Positions 44,880 through 56,829 of a stretch of DNA of 64,000 nucleotides are shown here, one piece after another. Both the position numbers and the translations under genes were made by a program. Source of the stretch: Azolla caroliniana (taxonomy: Eukaryota; Polypodiophyta); assembly GCA_043228905.1 (NCBI GenBank), contig JBHGNT010000003.1:25978001-26042000 (forward strand), written 5' to 3'. The notes under the pieces were generated by a model that was not told the origin of the DNA, did not search any database, and saw only the letters and a list, made by a program, of their open reading frames with translations. Each line of letters begins with the position of its first letter. Positions within the stretch are counted from its first letter, which is position 1.

Positions 44880-47800
44880 ACACGCATCATTAGAGCACGA
44901 GAAATCGCCAAGGTCTTTCATATTATTTTCATGATCCTCATTTAGTTCTTGTATGGGAATCTAAAGCCACACCATGCAGAAATAGGAATAAAAGAATGAC
45001 AACAATAGTTGTAAAAAATCAATATTGAGTTGTCATATACTATTTATAAACTCATGGAAACAATGAATGACCATTGGGCACCCACAAGTATGGTCTCTTC
45101 ATGCAAGTAGAAGGAAAAATTATATGGTGTGCTTATGGGAGTGGAATTACTATTGTTTGCTCATGAACAAGATCACAACGATCAATACATTCACAAACAA
45201 AAAGTTTAATTGTTTCTAGGGTCTAACCTATATAAAACCGTTGATTTGATGTAGGTAGCTTGTATTTCTCATTGCCTCATATTTGGATTGATTTAGTGAG
45301 AGTGTAGGGGGTTTATAGAAATTCCATCCTGTACTCCATTTAATTCTTCGAACAAGGTCCAATACAATGTACATATAGAATACCTCTTCCAATCATATAT
45401 AAGTCATGCCTATCTGCAATGCATTGTCTTTTGTAACTTTTGTTTGAGAAACAAAGTTAATTTGATGCATTCACATGGTTAATATTGACACAAATACCAC
45501 CTTCTTTAGCGTGCACTTTCTGCATTATGATAAAACACGTCGACTACATTATTTTATGCACAAAATAATCCCCAAATGGGAACAACAAAATGGGAGAGCA
45601 CATAAAGAGCATACATGACGTTTAGGAGTGATTTATTGCAACAATTTATCCATTATTTCTCCAATGGACAACTACTTGTTGGTTGTAGTCTACATACAAT
45701 GGTGTGATGGTACCATATTACACGGCTAAGTTTGTTGAAGTCTCCTAAAAATGATTAATTAGTTTATATCCTTATACATTATTCTATAATGGGTTTGTGT
45801 GAGTTTGTTTTGTCATAGGAGTCAATGGACACTATCCTTATTCATAAGATTTTATGGACATAATCAAAGCACATCTGTGATCTCTACAACTAGGTTATCA
45901 CACATCTCCATGTTGAATCCATATATAATGCTAGTTTTTTATTTTTAATGTCAACTAAGAATCTTCGTAAACTAATCAAGCATACATTTCTAAGTACAGC
46001 TTACATCGAAAGCATCTTCTTGGTATTTTGATTGACGATCATGTGGCCATTGAACGATATGTCTATTTATCACATAGTGTATTTTCATGCGTTACTAATA
46101 CCAAGTATATGGTTTCCTTGTAAATCACATTGATGCTTTAAATGAGCTTTGTGTTTCTCACAAGATAGCCATACATATCAATACATTAATATCGCACATT
46201 ACCGTTAATATCAATGAGATAAATTTCTCCGTAAGACATGTTCCTCGCTTTTTATACGACGTAATAACCACATGGAATTACAATATTGGATTAAAAATAT
46301 GTTGATATGGTATTAATAATTATATTTAGTTATTAGTGATTGTTTCAAGAATTTAAGAAACAAAGAACTTGGCCCCTTAATGTTTATGGTAACTTCATAG
46401 ATTGAAAACGTTGGAACTCTCGTTTAAATTTTGGGAAATGTTAAGGTCAATTTTTGTACGGTAAGAATAAGTGTCGATTTTGGTAACTTTCTCATAGGAT
46501 GAAGTACCCTTAAGTTGTTGGGTATTTACCATAACACCTCTAAGCAAGCTTTACATTTTTTATAATACCCCTATTTTTCAAGATATTATGTGAATACCCT
46601 ATGGGTATTACTATGTTTTAGCCTTCATGCACACATATATACGTATATATAGATGGACTCTTCATACATGTTTCACAAAATATAAGTACAAGATAAAGAG
46701 AATCGAAAGATCGAATCTAGATAAGTCTAAGATCTGTGATAAAAAATCCAACATAATAGGTACAAAAATGTTCATTGTAGACATTTCCACTAATTGCATT
46801 TTTAGATTAAAATATGACAGCCAATTGACTACATAGTTAGAATTCTTCCTTGCTTGGGGATGTGGAGTAACTTAACGGTCATGTAAATTTTAACTTCACC
46901 AATTCTATTGATGTTTTAAAAGTTTGGTTGACATGTGCAAAGTTTTTATGAGACCACCAAACCACCCAAACTAGTAGTGGGATACAATGATCAACCTACG
47001 TAAATCTTATCCAACAAACAAAGTGTGCATTGCTACATTGGATTGAGATGCATCCCCAATTAAGAATATAATGCCCTAGTTTTTCTATGTTTTTTCATAC
47101 TAACAACTTGGGTCTTCGTGTTTGGATCTATCATGTTCAATATTGACTCTTTGCATCAAGGAAACTTGATTCAAGTGTGCGACCGTTGTACACTGAACTT
47201 TGATCTTAAGTCTTTCATTATGGAGATGACACATTGGTTCCAATGCATTCACGACACACGTTTCATAGAGTAAATTGTTCATGGTTCATAATTCACTTAT
47301 TTATTTTGATCTTCAAATCAAAACCCAACACATGTTAACAACCTTATAAATTGTTTGACAAATTTATATAGCTACCAGTTTTCATTGATTTTCGTTGGTC
47401 AACATTACATCTTTGGTGAACCATGATTCCAAACTTCTATAGTCACCCTAGAGGGTCTTTACCCAAATTCATCACTAAACCATATGACTTATTGGCACAT
47501 GAATTCTTGTCATACATCAAACACAAACCCCAAGTACGCATCAACACTCATTTGCACATTTTATGTGTCCTAGTCAACCCATTGACCGTAAGTCAATATG
47601 ACTTACCCCTGATGAATCCATAGTCCAATCAATCTGTAAATATGGTGTATCTTTCGTACAAGAACATACTTGAAATTGGAGGTTGAATATCCAATATTTT
47701 GTTAATAGCCTAGAGGCTAGACCCAGAATATGTTGCTACACTAAGAATTGTCATCTATGCATGCACATCAGCCATCGATACATTTGCTTGATCGTTAAAT

Positions 47801-49420
47801 TGTCATAGTAGGCATGGGGCATTAACACATCAAAAGTTGCATACTTTCGAACGGCAAGCTATTTGTAGGGTTCCAAAGGTAACCTTGGTTAGACTTGTCT
47901 AAATTTGGATTTCGGGATGGGATGGTGCCCATTGCGGAAGTATGTTAATGATAGGTACCTATAAAGTCTAGAGAGATGATTAGGATATGTATTATGCATA
48001 TATTTATATTGTTTGCAATGATATCCTCCTATCTTTGATGAAGATATTTGTAGTAAAATTGACATTGGCAAGCATGATTTCAAGGTCATTAGGTGTGATG
48101 GGAGGGAAGAGTGAAGTGACATGGAGGAAGGTTATATGCTACACGCATTCAGGAAGTAGTGAGTCTTTAAACATTTGCCAAGTGTGTTCCTGTCTCCTTC
48201 CTATTCTCACACACACTACTCCACACTCCTGTATTGGAATTGAGAGAGAGAGAGAAAGTTTGTGTGTTATGTTTTTTGTTTTTTTGTTCATTCATCAAAA
48301 TCAGTAGTTTAACTTTACCCTAGGACTAATAACAATTGGTTGGTTAATTATGTATAAATAAGGATAATATTAATATTAAGTTATTATTGGGAATATATTT
48401 GTATCTGTGGTTTTTTTTTTCTGTTCTGATCAGTCAGGAGTCATTTCAAATTAAATGAAATGTAAAACAGGAGCGAAAGCGCAGACGCAGGGGCAGGGGC
48501 AGGAGGGAGGAATCGTTTTAGATGCTTGTGCTCAGGATTCTTATTATGTATTATTATTATTATTGTACATATATATCCTTAATATACATACTTAATCAAT
48601 CTTCTTCTTCCTCTTCTGCTCTGCTCTCTGCCACTGTTTCGAAAAATTTGGGAAAACGCAGAAAAGCAGAGTGAGTTCTATCCAAAACCAATTTAAACCT
48701 AAGAAACGATGTGTTTTTATTTTATCTCTATCTCTCTCTCTCACTCACTCACTCACTCACTGTGTGTGTGTGTGTGTCTCTGTGCTTCTCTGACTTTTTG
48801 CTGATGTTTGTTTTCTTTCTGTCCCACCCAGGAAAAAAAAAACAAAAACAAAAAAGAAACTAGCGGAGGATAATAAATTATGTATCATTAATATATATAT
48901 ATATATGTGAGAGGATTTTCATTTATTTAATCAGCACCTACCTCTATCTAATTAATACATTGCAAACATACAGTATAGGCTGTGTGCCACGTCATGCCCA
49001 TCCCACCCCACTCCAACATTTACTCCCACCCATCCCTTCACATAAATTTTAATTTTGTCCCCCCCGCCCCCCCCCATTCCAATTCCCATTCCCCCTCCCG
49101 CCGATTGCTGGGCAAACAAAGAATTGAAACACCAACGGAAAATGAATCTGACTCTCTCTGTTCCTTTAACTGATAAATAAGAGCCACAAAACTGAAGTCA
49201 CATCGATTTGTTTTCCTTTTAGAAGCAAATGGGGAATATGTATGTATAGATACATACATACATGCATTAATAGATGTCTTCAATTCTTCACAGGATAAGA
49301 GAGAAGACATCCTCCTCCTTTCTGTTGGTTAAAACCTCCCTAGTCCCCCCCACCCCCCCCCCCCCCTCTTTCTTCTGTTTTTCTTCCTCCCCTTGTCAAT
49401 GATTTAAAGTTGAATTAATG

Positions 49421-49456
<36 letters not shown>

Positions 49457-50690
49457 CTTCTCATCCATGGGTAAATCCCACACATTTTGGTGACATCCCA
49501 TCCCCATCCCCATATTTGGGGGGGGGGTTGGCAAGTCAGGCTAGCACTCAACCTCATCACACATACATACATACATACCCATCATGCCAAGTAGCTATAT
49601 TTATGAATGTAGGTAGATATAGTCTTATAGATATATATAGCTTCCGCATCTTCTCACACATGCATGTTCCATTTGCCTTCTTACGGTTTACCTTTGGTAA
49701 ATAAATAAATAAATATATTCTATAACTCTTTTTCTTTTAATGTCTCCCAACCTTGACCTCTCTCGGTGGCTATTTGTGTGGTCAATGTCAATTATATGTA
49801 AATTTTCGCACATTATGATCTTTATTTAATCAGTGGTCACCTTGCTATTTTAGTTGTCTTGCAAGCTGTGGCTGAATGTCCTTGACGTTTTTTGACCTTG
49901 CGAGGCCAAGACCATTTGTTTTGTAACTCGGAAGTGGATCCCCCCACATGAGGATCCTTCACCTTGACCCTATCTTCATTCATTTACTTTTGTCACAATC
50001 ATGTCTCCACCTTTGACCTCGACCTTGTTATTGCATTTGATGTTACAAGTTCTTACTAATCTCCCCACAAGAGGGTTTTCAACCTTGGCCTTCACTTTGC
50101 TATTTGTATTATATGTTGTTGTAGGTGAATCTCCCCAATATTAGGACATTTGACCTTACTCTCGACATTGTCCTTGTCATTACCCTTCACCTTCACCCTA
50201 CTATTTGCGTCATAAGCCACAACTAACGAATTACCCAAGATCCAATGCATCAACAACACTATGATATAGATAACATCCTCTTTGATGCACACAATGTGTG
50301 CGGGATCCCATCTTACAGAAGTATACATTGACCATGACAACTAGTGTCTTCTCACATGCACAACGTGCGGGAACCCCTTTGTACCAAATTACAAATTGTA
50401 TTAGGTCTCGAACCTTCACATTCCTAAGCCTTTCTTATCAAAGTAATATTCGTTTTAAAGTTATTATATCCTTGACCTCTTTACATTGACCATATCTTTG
50501 TTGACCTTAGCCATGATGCCCAAGCCTCCGCTGTCCACATATGTGAAATATGGAAGCCCATAATACCCGCAGTATTTTATGATTGACTCTTGTATTTGAA
50601 AAATGGTATCTCATTTATCAAAACACGGATTTAAATTCTAAACTTTGTATATTAATAGAGGGAGCAAAATCAAATATAATATAATATAAT
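44880..50690. other. AT-rich intergenic DNA with simple repeats
   Basis: No coding family recognised. 48400-49500 differs in texture: GGGGCAGG repeats, CT and GT runs, poly-C at about 49056-49076 and 49345-49370, and (GA)n at about 49430-49454. This could be a transcribed leader or promoter of an unseen gene, but there is no ORF to support it. Confidence 0.5.
49930..50210. repeat. Diverged tandem repeat rich in ccttgacc motifs
   Basis: Two to three units of about 110 bp share ccccacaagagga, ttcaaccttgacc, ctttgctatttg and gttgttacaagt-like words. Low similarity between units. Confidence 0.45.
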
Positions 50691-50978
50691 TGTTGAGAAT
50701 CAAACCCAACTTCCCCAATGAAGTGACTTTCACACTAGCAAGTGGACATATTAGGCTAGTGTTGTAAGTAGAAAGGGCAATTGCCCTTGGTTAGTTGGTA
50801 TTTAAACCAAACTTTTGTAACTTAGTTACTAGTTGGATTTAATCATTTTTCTTGTCTAATATAGCCTCTTGTTCTAATCTCTCTCTCTCTCTCTCTCTCT
50901 CTACTTGTCACACACACACACACACACACACATCTCTCTTCTGCTGCACAACATCACCTACACTCACGATTCTTTACA
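50691..50978 (+). repeat. Left LTR of the degenerate copia element
   Basis: 288 bp, with (TC)n and (CA)n runs near the 3' end; the same two runs occur, longer, in the right LTR. Confidence 0.92.
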
Positions 50979-51087
50979 TGGTATCAGAGCGTGTGGTTTT
51001 CTAATTGAGCTTGTTCAACTGTGTTGTGTCTCACGCCTACAGTCAAAATAGAATTGGCTCAGCACTAGAGAAGAAAAACGCCACCAT

Positions 51088-51412
51088 GAACACTCAGATG
51101 GGAAGCGCTCTTCCTACAGAGAAGCTTGACAAGACAAACTTCACATCTTGGGAATACAAGATGCATCAATACCTTGTCGGTCAAGGATATTGGAGTTATA
51201 TCGAAGGAGCTCAAGAAACGCAACCCAACCCAACTCACGCTGACTACCCAACATGGGAGCAAGCGACAAGCTGTGTGTTGTATTGCCTTGCATCATGCGT
51301 TCATGATCACATGCTCAACTATATTCGAGAGGCAAAAATGTCAAAGGAAACTTGGGGCAATCTCAAGAATATTTCCGTGGCCAATACAACTACACGTCGG
51401 AGTTGAACAATA
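51088..51412 (+). pseudogene. Copia gag N-terminal region
   Basis: MNTQMGSALPTEKLDKTNF then SWEYKMHQYLVGQGYWSYI and CVLYCLASCVHDHML, a copia gag (UBN2-like) start at ATG 51088. The frame is lost near 51370 (expected FRGQYNYTSELNN reads in another frame). The CCHC knuckle further on (about 51845-51890) reads CRYYGKLGHYEEEC, with the second Cys changed to Tyr. Confidence 0.8.
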
Positions 51413-52034
51413 TATAATGAAGGGATATGTCGATCACCAGCTATACCTTGAAAATCAAGGAGTTGTGCGATGCCCTCATATTGATTAACGTCATCATCGA
51501 CGATGAAGAAATGGTGCAAATAGGCTTTGGTGACTAAGCACCACGATTCGGCATGATCAAATCGGCCATCATTGCAAGGGAGAATCCCCCCTCATTTTTT
51601 CATCTATAGTCGATATTGTTGGTTGAGGAAAACCATGTTCGACAAAGGAGCAATGCACTCGATGGTCAGATGCTCTACTCCCAGTCGGATGAAGGAAGAG
51701 GATTCAGTCGATTCAGACGAGGCCGACGGGTTAGTTGGCCCGAGAACGCAATTCCCACCATTGGTAGGAGGTCAGGAATATTCCTAGGGAGTTCGGCAGA
51801 AGGGGGACCATCCTGCCGGACCAAGCCACCAAAACAACCCGATCGAATGCAGGTACTATGGAAAACTCGGCCACTACGAAGAGGAGTGCCAAAAGAAGAA
51901 ACGAGGGTGGGCTTCGACCAACTGACAACTCACGAGCTATGCCACAAATTCCAATTATGACGATCATGGCGGAATGTTCATAATGAGGCATAAAGCACAT
52001 TTGATGCCGACATAGGGTCCGAATAACACCTCTT

Positions 52035-52200
52035 CCTAAGACAATGTATGGTTTGTAGACTCTGGAGCGTCCAATCACATGACGTCTCACGAAGATTGGT
52101 TTCGAGAGTTGAGAAAGCCTGATCGACCCGGCTATGTCAAAAACATGACGTCTCACGAAGATTGGTTCTAAGAGTTGAGAAAGCCTAATCGACCCAGCTA
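52035..52200 (+). pseudogene. Copia protease active-site region with a 66-bp tandem duplication
   Basis: VWFVDSGASNHMTSHEDWF is the copia aspartic protease motif (DSGA). The segment acatgacgtctcacgaag...gctatgtcaaaa is present twice in tandem (about 52078-52143 and 52144-52209). Confidence 0.85.
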
Positions 52201-52299
52201 CATCAAAACTGGAGATGACACAACTCACCCAATTCAACATATCAGAAATGTTCCATTCGAGAACAACGACAAACAAACTTACCTCAAGAACGTCTTGCA

Positions 52300-53384
52300 T
52301 GTCCCAACCATTACGAAAAATCTGGTCTCGGTTGGCTAGATAGTAGAACAAGGCATGCAAGTGCGGTTCAACAATGAAGGGCACTTCATTGAAAAACACG
52401 ATCGACTCATAGCTCACGGTCGATGAGAAGGCCAAATGTTCATCCTCGAGTTGAACGAGGTAAAATCAGCCATGTTTGTAGAAGGCCTCAAAGTCAAAAC
52501 TGACTTGAAACTGTGGCACAAGAGAATTGGCCACATCAATCTCCAAAAGCTCTAGAACATACAATCGAAAGGAGTTGTCATAGGACTCCTGTACTTTATG
52601 GAAATAGAGAGCACTAACATATGTGAGGTGTGCTAGTTCGGCAAATAACACTGACATCCATTCGCAATAGAGAGGAATGTGAGCAAAGGAGTCATCATGG
52701 ACGTAATCCACTTCGACGTATGGGGACCGGCACAGACAACCACATTCAGTGGATGCCGATATTGTCATGTTCATTGACGGCTTCTCCAGACACACCTGGA
52801 TCTACCATATGCGACAGAAGTACGAAGTGTTCAGACACTTCCAAAAATTTAAGAATGATGTCGAAAAAGCCATAGGTCGGCATGTCTGATGCCTTTGATC
52901 GGACGGAGGCAAGGAGTATTTATCAGATGAATTTACAACTTATCTCCGAAAGGAAGGAATTCAACGAGAATTCTCCTGCTGACATACACCCCGGCAAAAT
53001 GGATTAGCCGAACGAAAGATTCGACACATAGTAGAGGTAACTAGGGCAATGATGAACGAGAAGAACTTGTCGAAGTCGTACTGGGGAGAAGCGGCAAACA
53101 CAACCGTTTACCTTATGAATAGGTGTACAACCTCTACGGTACATGACGTTACTCCCCATGAGAAGTTCTTCGAAAAGAAGCCGGATTCATCCCATGACAG
53201 GATATTCGCCTCAATCGCTTATGTACATATTCCCGATGAAAAGCGACAAAAACTTGATCCAAAGTCGGAGAAATGTATCCTTGTAGGGTACTCACTTGAC
53301 CAAAAGGGGTACAAATGTTATAATCCATCTACCCGAAAAGTTCGAGTGAGTCAAGATGTCGTTTTCGACAAATTGGCATCCTAG
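52300..53384 (+). pseudogene. Copia GAG-pre-integrase and integrase, decayed
   Basis: LHVPTITKNLVSVG, LWHKRIGHIN and ICEVC mark the GAG-pre-integrase zinc region, and DVWGPA marks the start of the catalytic core. There are many stops up to 53040. A clean 112-codon stretch (53049-53384) gives the C-terminal part: SYWGEAANTTVYLMNR, TPHEKFFEKKPD, KCILVGYSLDQKGYKCYNP and VVFDKLAS. Confidence 0.88.
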
Positions 53385-53829
53385 TATGAATCAAAGAAGA
53401 CTTTGACCACAACCCCAGTCGACCCGGATTCGGTCGACCTAGAGATAGAAGATGAAGATCGACTTAGGCACATGTTCGAAGAAAGTTTGATTACAACCAG
53501 ACTGAGTGGACCTCAAGAGCCGAGCGATCAAAGCACATTGCGGCCGAGTCCGAAGTTGGACAAAGGGAAGGCCAAAATGCCGGAATACGAAGATCCGGTC
53601 GACATCGAGTCAACTCATTCCCTCAATAGCGAGCTCGAAGGCCTTGACGTCCTGGTTATCTAGACAAATGGAGTTAAGAAAGTCATAGTTGCCGCAAACA
53701 AGAAGTTCCGTCGCTCCACCCGAGAGAAAAACCCGGTTAGCCGATTCAGCTATGACAATTATATGGCATATCATTATGCCTTTATGATGAAGGTGGCGAC
53801 AATCTAAGAACTAGAAACTTTTTTCGAGG

Positions 53830-54228
53830 CAACCAAGGATTCACGATGAATCGAGGCCATGAACGAAGAAATGCAGGCTCTATGCAAGAATGAGACATGG
53901 GATCTCATCCCCCGTTCCCCACACAAGAAAGCGATCGGCTGCAAATGGATATATAAAGTGAAATATAATGCTGACGGCTTGGTCAACCGCCACAAGGCAA
54001 GACTCGTAGCTAAGGGATACGCTCAAACACACGGTGTTGATTATGAGGACACCTTTGCCCCGATGGCAAAGATGACAACTATTTAGACAATCATTGCTCT
54101 AGCAACTGCTAAAGGCTAGCACCTCCACCAAATGGACGTAAAGAACACCTTTTTTCAAGGTGAGTTAGTAGAGGAGGTCTTCATGATTCAACCACCTGGT
54201 TTCGAATTGACCAAGCATCCAACCACAA
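53830..54228 (+). pseudogene. Copia RT, N-terminal half
   Basis: [58 protein letters not shown], a TAG at 54084-54086, then [16 protein letters not shown] and [12 protein letters not shown]. The gene breaks at 54228/54233, where the solo LTR is inserted, and resumes at 56830. Confidence 0.92.
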
Positions 54229-54967
54229 TCTGCTGTTACCCCGTATGAGATGTACGGAGAGTCAAGTGTGGTGAGCGAGGGTCGAATATTATCACGATGA
54301 TGTTGTATATGTGTAGGGAACATAAATGTAATTGTGAGTCGATATGTATGTGAACACATGCACACGTGTGTGCATGTGGAGGGATACGATGAGGTGTGAG
54401 TGAGTGTCCAATATGAATGCTATAGGGGGCTTACACCCCTATGTATCTACCCCCTCTTGTACTATTTAACCCCCTTATGGGGAATGAATGAAACAGGAAT
54501 GAACATTTCTCTCTATCTCTCTTTTCATCTCTCTCTCTCTCTCTCTCCCCCTCAACGTTGAACCCCTTGGGAGGGGGGTGGAGCCATTCTAGGCACCACC
54601 CCCCACCCCGCAATGCTCATCAATGTCATCCTTACCCCGCAATGCTTCTCAATAATTCTCAACATCTTCATGTCAATCTCTCTCACCATCATACTCTTCA
54701 TCATCTTTGCTATTTCACCATGTGTCATGATAACAGTCACATCATGCATCGAAAGGATCATGACACTCACATTATGACTCGAAAGGATTTGAACCCACGA
54801 CCTTGTTGTACACATGTCAAATCCTTAACCATTGTATTAATATTCTTATATGTATAGTCTCTAGAATATGAAATCTAATATCATAGGAATATTCTATATT
54901 ACTCTACATTCTAGAATGACCTAGAATATTCTAGAGTGTTCTATACCACTAGAACCTTCTACAAGTT

Positions 54968-56296
54968 TTGCAACATTGCCATGACTCACCAATGGCTGGT
55001 CATTTTGGAGTTCACAAGACTCTAGAATTAATTTCTCGACGCTATTGGTGGCCTCGCCTTCGTCATTTTGTTGAGGAGTATGTTCGGAGTTGTGATATAT
55101 GTTGTCGATCAAAGAATCCTCGTCACCGACCCTATGGCTTACTACAACCACTTCCCATTCCGGAAACACCTTGGAAGTCTATATCCTTGGACTTCATTAC
55201 TGATCTCCCAGTTTCAAAAGGTTTTGATGCAATTCTCACAATGGTTGATCGATTTACCAAAATGGCACATTTCTTGCCATGTACAAAGTCAATTACTAGT
55301 CAAGAGACGGCTGATCTCGTTATGCGGGAGGTATTTAAGCATCATGGTCTGCCAGATGATATTATTAGTGATCGTGGTCCACAATTCATCTCAAAGTTTT
55401 GGAAGCACCTGTTCAAACTTCTCCACATTTCAGTTAAGCTTTCTTCGGGCTATCATCCTGAAACAAATGGCCAAACAGAGCGTACCAACCAGACATTGGA
55501 ACAATATCTTCGTTGTTTCATCAACTATCAACAAGATGATTGGGTTGCATTTTTGCACTTGGCGGAATTCGCTTACAACAACTCAGCCCATTCTTCTACA
55601 GGATATTCCCCATTTTTCGCAAATACGGGCTGTCATCCTCGATGGACGATGAATGCGCATCCAGAAGTTCCTACCAACCCTGCTGCTGAGGATCGTCTTA
55701 GTCGCCTCCAAGAAATTCAAGCTAACATTCTCCACAATTTGCACGATGCTCAATTTACACACAAGAGGCTTGCCGATCGTCATCGTCTAGACTCCTCAAA
55801 AAAGTTCCGCATTGGGGATCATGTATGGCTTCTCCAACACAACATCAAGACCACTCGACCTTGTAGTAAATTGGATTACCAACGTTTTGGCCCTTACATG
55901 ATCACTGGTAAGATAAGTGATGTTGCATTTCGTCTTGACCTCCCTCCGCACATGCATCTTCATCCGGTGTTTCATGTATCCCTTTTGGAACCTTATACTA
56001 CAAGTTCAATTCCGGGCCGTCTTACGACACCCCCACCACCTGTCGAGTTCTTGGACGGGCCTGAATTTGAAGTTGCTGCCGTTCTCGATTCTAAAATCGT
56101 GCGCAACAAGTTGTATTACTTGGTCGATTGGCTAGGCTATACCCCCAATGATCGAACTTGGGAACCTGCCACAAATCTTTCCAATGCTGCAGAACTCGTC
56201 AATGCATTTCATCGCCAATATCCTTGTAAACCAGGTCCTAATACAAACCCTACGACCCGTGAGACGTGTCGTCGAAGAAGGGGGATAGTGTCATGA
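54968..56296 (+). CDS. Chromovirus integrase with chromodomain (C-terminal pol fragment, frame intact)
   Basis: 442 open codons starting inside pol: HHCC zinc region (HFGVHKT...YWWPRLR...CDICCR), catalytic core with D in SLDFITDLP, D in ISDRGPQFIS and E in NGQTERTNQTLEQYL. Then come GDHVWLLQ, the GPY-type module (FGPYMITGKI, HPVFHVSLLEPY) and a chromodomain near residues 362-415 (EFEVAAVLDSKIVRNKLYYL, VDWLGYTPNDRTWEP). The chromodomain tethers such integrases to chromatin. It has no stops, so this piece is young or recently inserted, but without gag, protease and RT it is not autonomous. The start given is only the first Met in the remnant. Confidence 0.93.
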   Translation: MQHCHDSPMAGHFGVHKTLELISRRYWWPRLRHFVEEYVRSCDICCRSKNPRHRPYGLLQPLPIPETPWKSISLDFITDLPVSKGFDAILTMVDRFTKMAHFLPCTKSITSQETADLVMREVFKHHGLPDDIISDRGPQFISKFWKHLFKLLHISVKLSSGYHPETNGQTERTNQTLEQYLRCFINYQQDDWVAFLHLAEFAYNNSAHSSTGYSPFFANTGCHPRWTMNAHPEVPTNPAAEDRLSRLQEIQANILHNLHDAQFTHKRLADRHRLDSSKKFRIGDHVWLLQHNIKTTRPCSKLDYQRFGPYMITGKISDVAFRLDLPPHMHLHPVFHVSLLEPYTTSSIPGRLTTPPPPVEFLDGPEFEVAAVLDSKIVRNKLYYLVDWLGYTPNDRTWEPATNLSNAAELVNAFHRQYPCKPGPNTNPTTRETCRRRRGIVS

Positions 56297-56759
56297 TAAC
56301 AGTCACATCATGCATCGAAAGGATCATGACACTCACATTATGACTCGAAAGGATTTGAACCCACGACCTTGTTGTACACATGTCAAATCCTTAACCATTG
56401 TATTAATATTCTTATATGTATAGTCTCTAGAATATGAAATCTAATATCATAGGAATATTCTATATTACTCTACATTCTAGAATGACCTAGAATATTCTAG
56501 AGTGTTCTATACCACTAGAACCTTCTAGAATACTCTAGAGATCTTCTAGATTACTCTACATTCTAGGATAACCTAGAATATTCTAGAGAGTTCTCTATTA
56601 CTTATAAATAGGGATCTACCACCCATCCCAAACCTAAATTGGTTCAACGCCATTTTGTAGCCTACTCTTTGTAATCCATTTTACGCTTCAATATAATAAT
56701 TCTCTTTCAATTATCTCTCTATCTCTTTTTCTCTCTCTTTCTCTCTCTCAGTCTTGACA
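56289..56759 (+). repeat. Right LTR of the chromovirus
   Basis: 471 bp. The first 239 bp are virtually identical to 54723-54961, including a tRNA-like segment on the minus strand. Confidence 0.93.
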
Positions 56760-56829
56760 CCATGTCTATCTTCGTCATCGTTAACCATCATCATCCTTAA
56801 CCCTAACCCTAACTCTAAAACCTACAACA

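Larger units (their letters stand above)
54723..56759 (+). mobile_element. Chromovirus (Ty3/gypsy) remnant nested in the solo LTR
   Basis: Target duplication CCATG at 54718-54722 and 56760-56764. The left LTR is cut short (54723 to about 54961) and is fused to the interior of integrase. The right LTR is complete (56289-56759, 471 bp, TGTCATGATAAC...CTTGACA) and is preceded by the purine tract AAGAAGGGGGATAG. The deletion removed the rest of the 5' LTR, gag, protease, RT and RNase H. Confidence 0.93.
54234..56829 (+). mobile_element. Solo LTR inserted in the copia RT gene (itself split by a chromovirus)
   Basis: The pentamer TCTGC lies at 54229-54233 and 56830-56834; between them the DNA begins TGTTACCCCG and ends CTACAACA, i.e. 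TG...CA. Removing the chromovirus (54723-56764 including one duplication copy) leaves about 554 bp with no coding capacity, which fits a solo LTR. It carries (TC)n and CCCTAA-like words near the 3' end. Confidence 0.88.

Noticed and set aside
46400-46625. Similarity in wording (ggtaactttc, aataccccta, accataacacc) to the fold-back MITE at 11249
   Set aside because: Only short shared words; no inverted arms or target duplication.
47987-48307. 106-codon plus-strand open frame
   Set aside because: No recognisable domain, AT-driven composition, no splice or promoter support.
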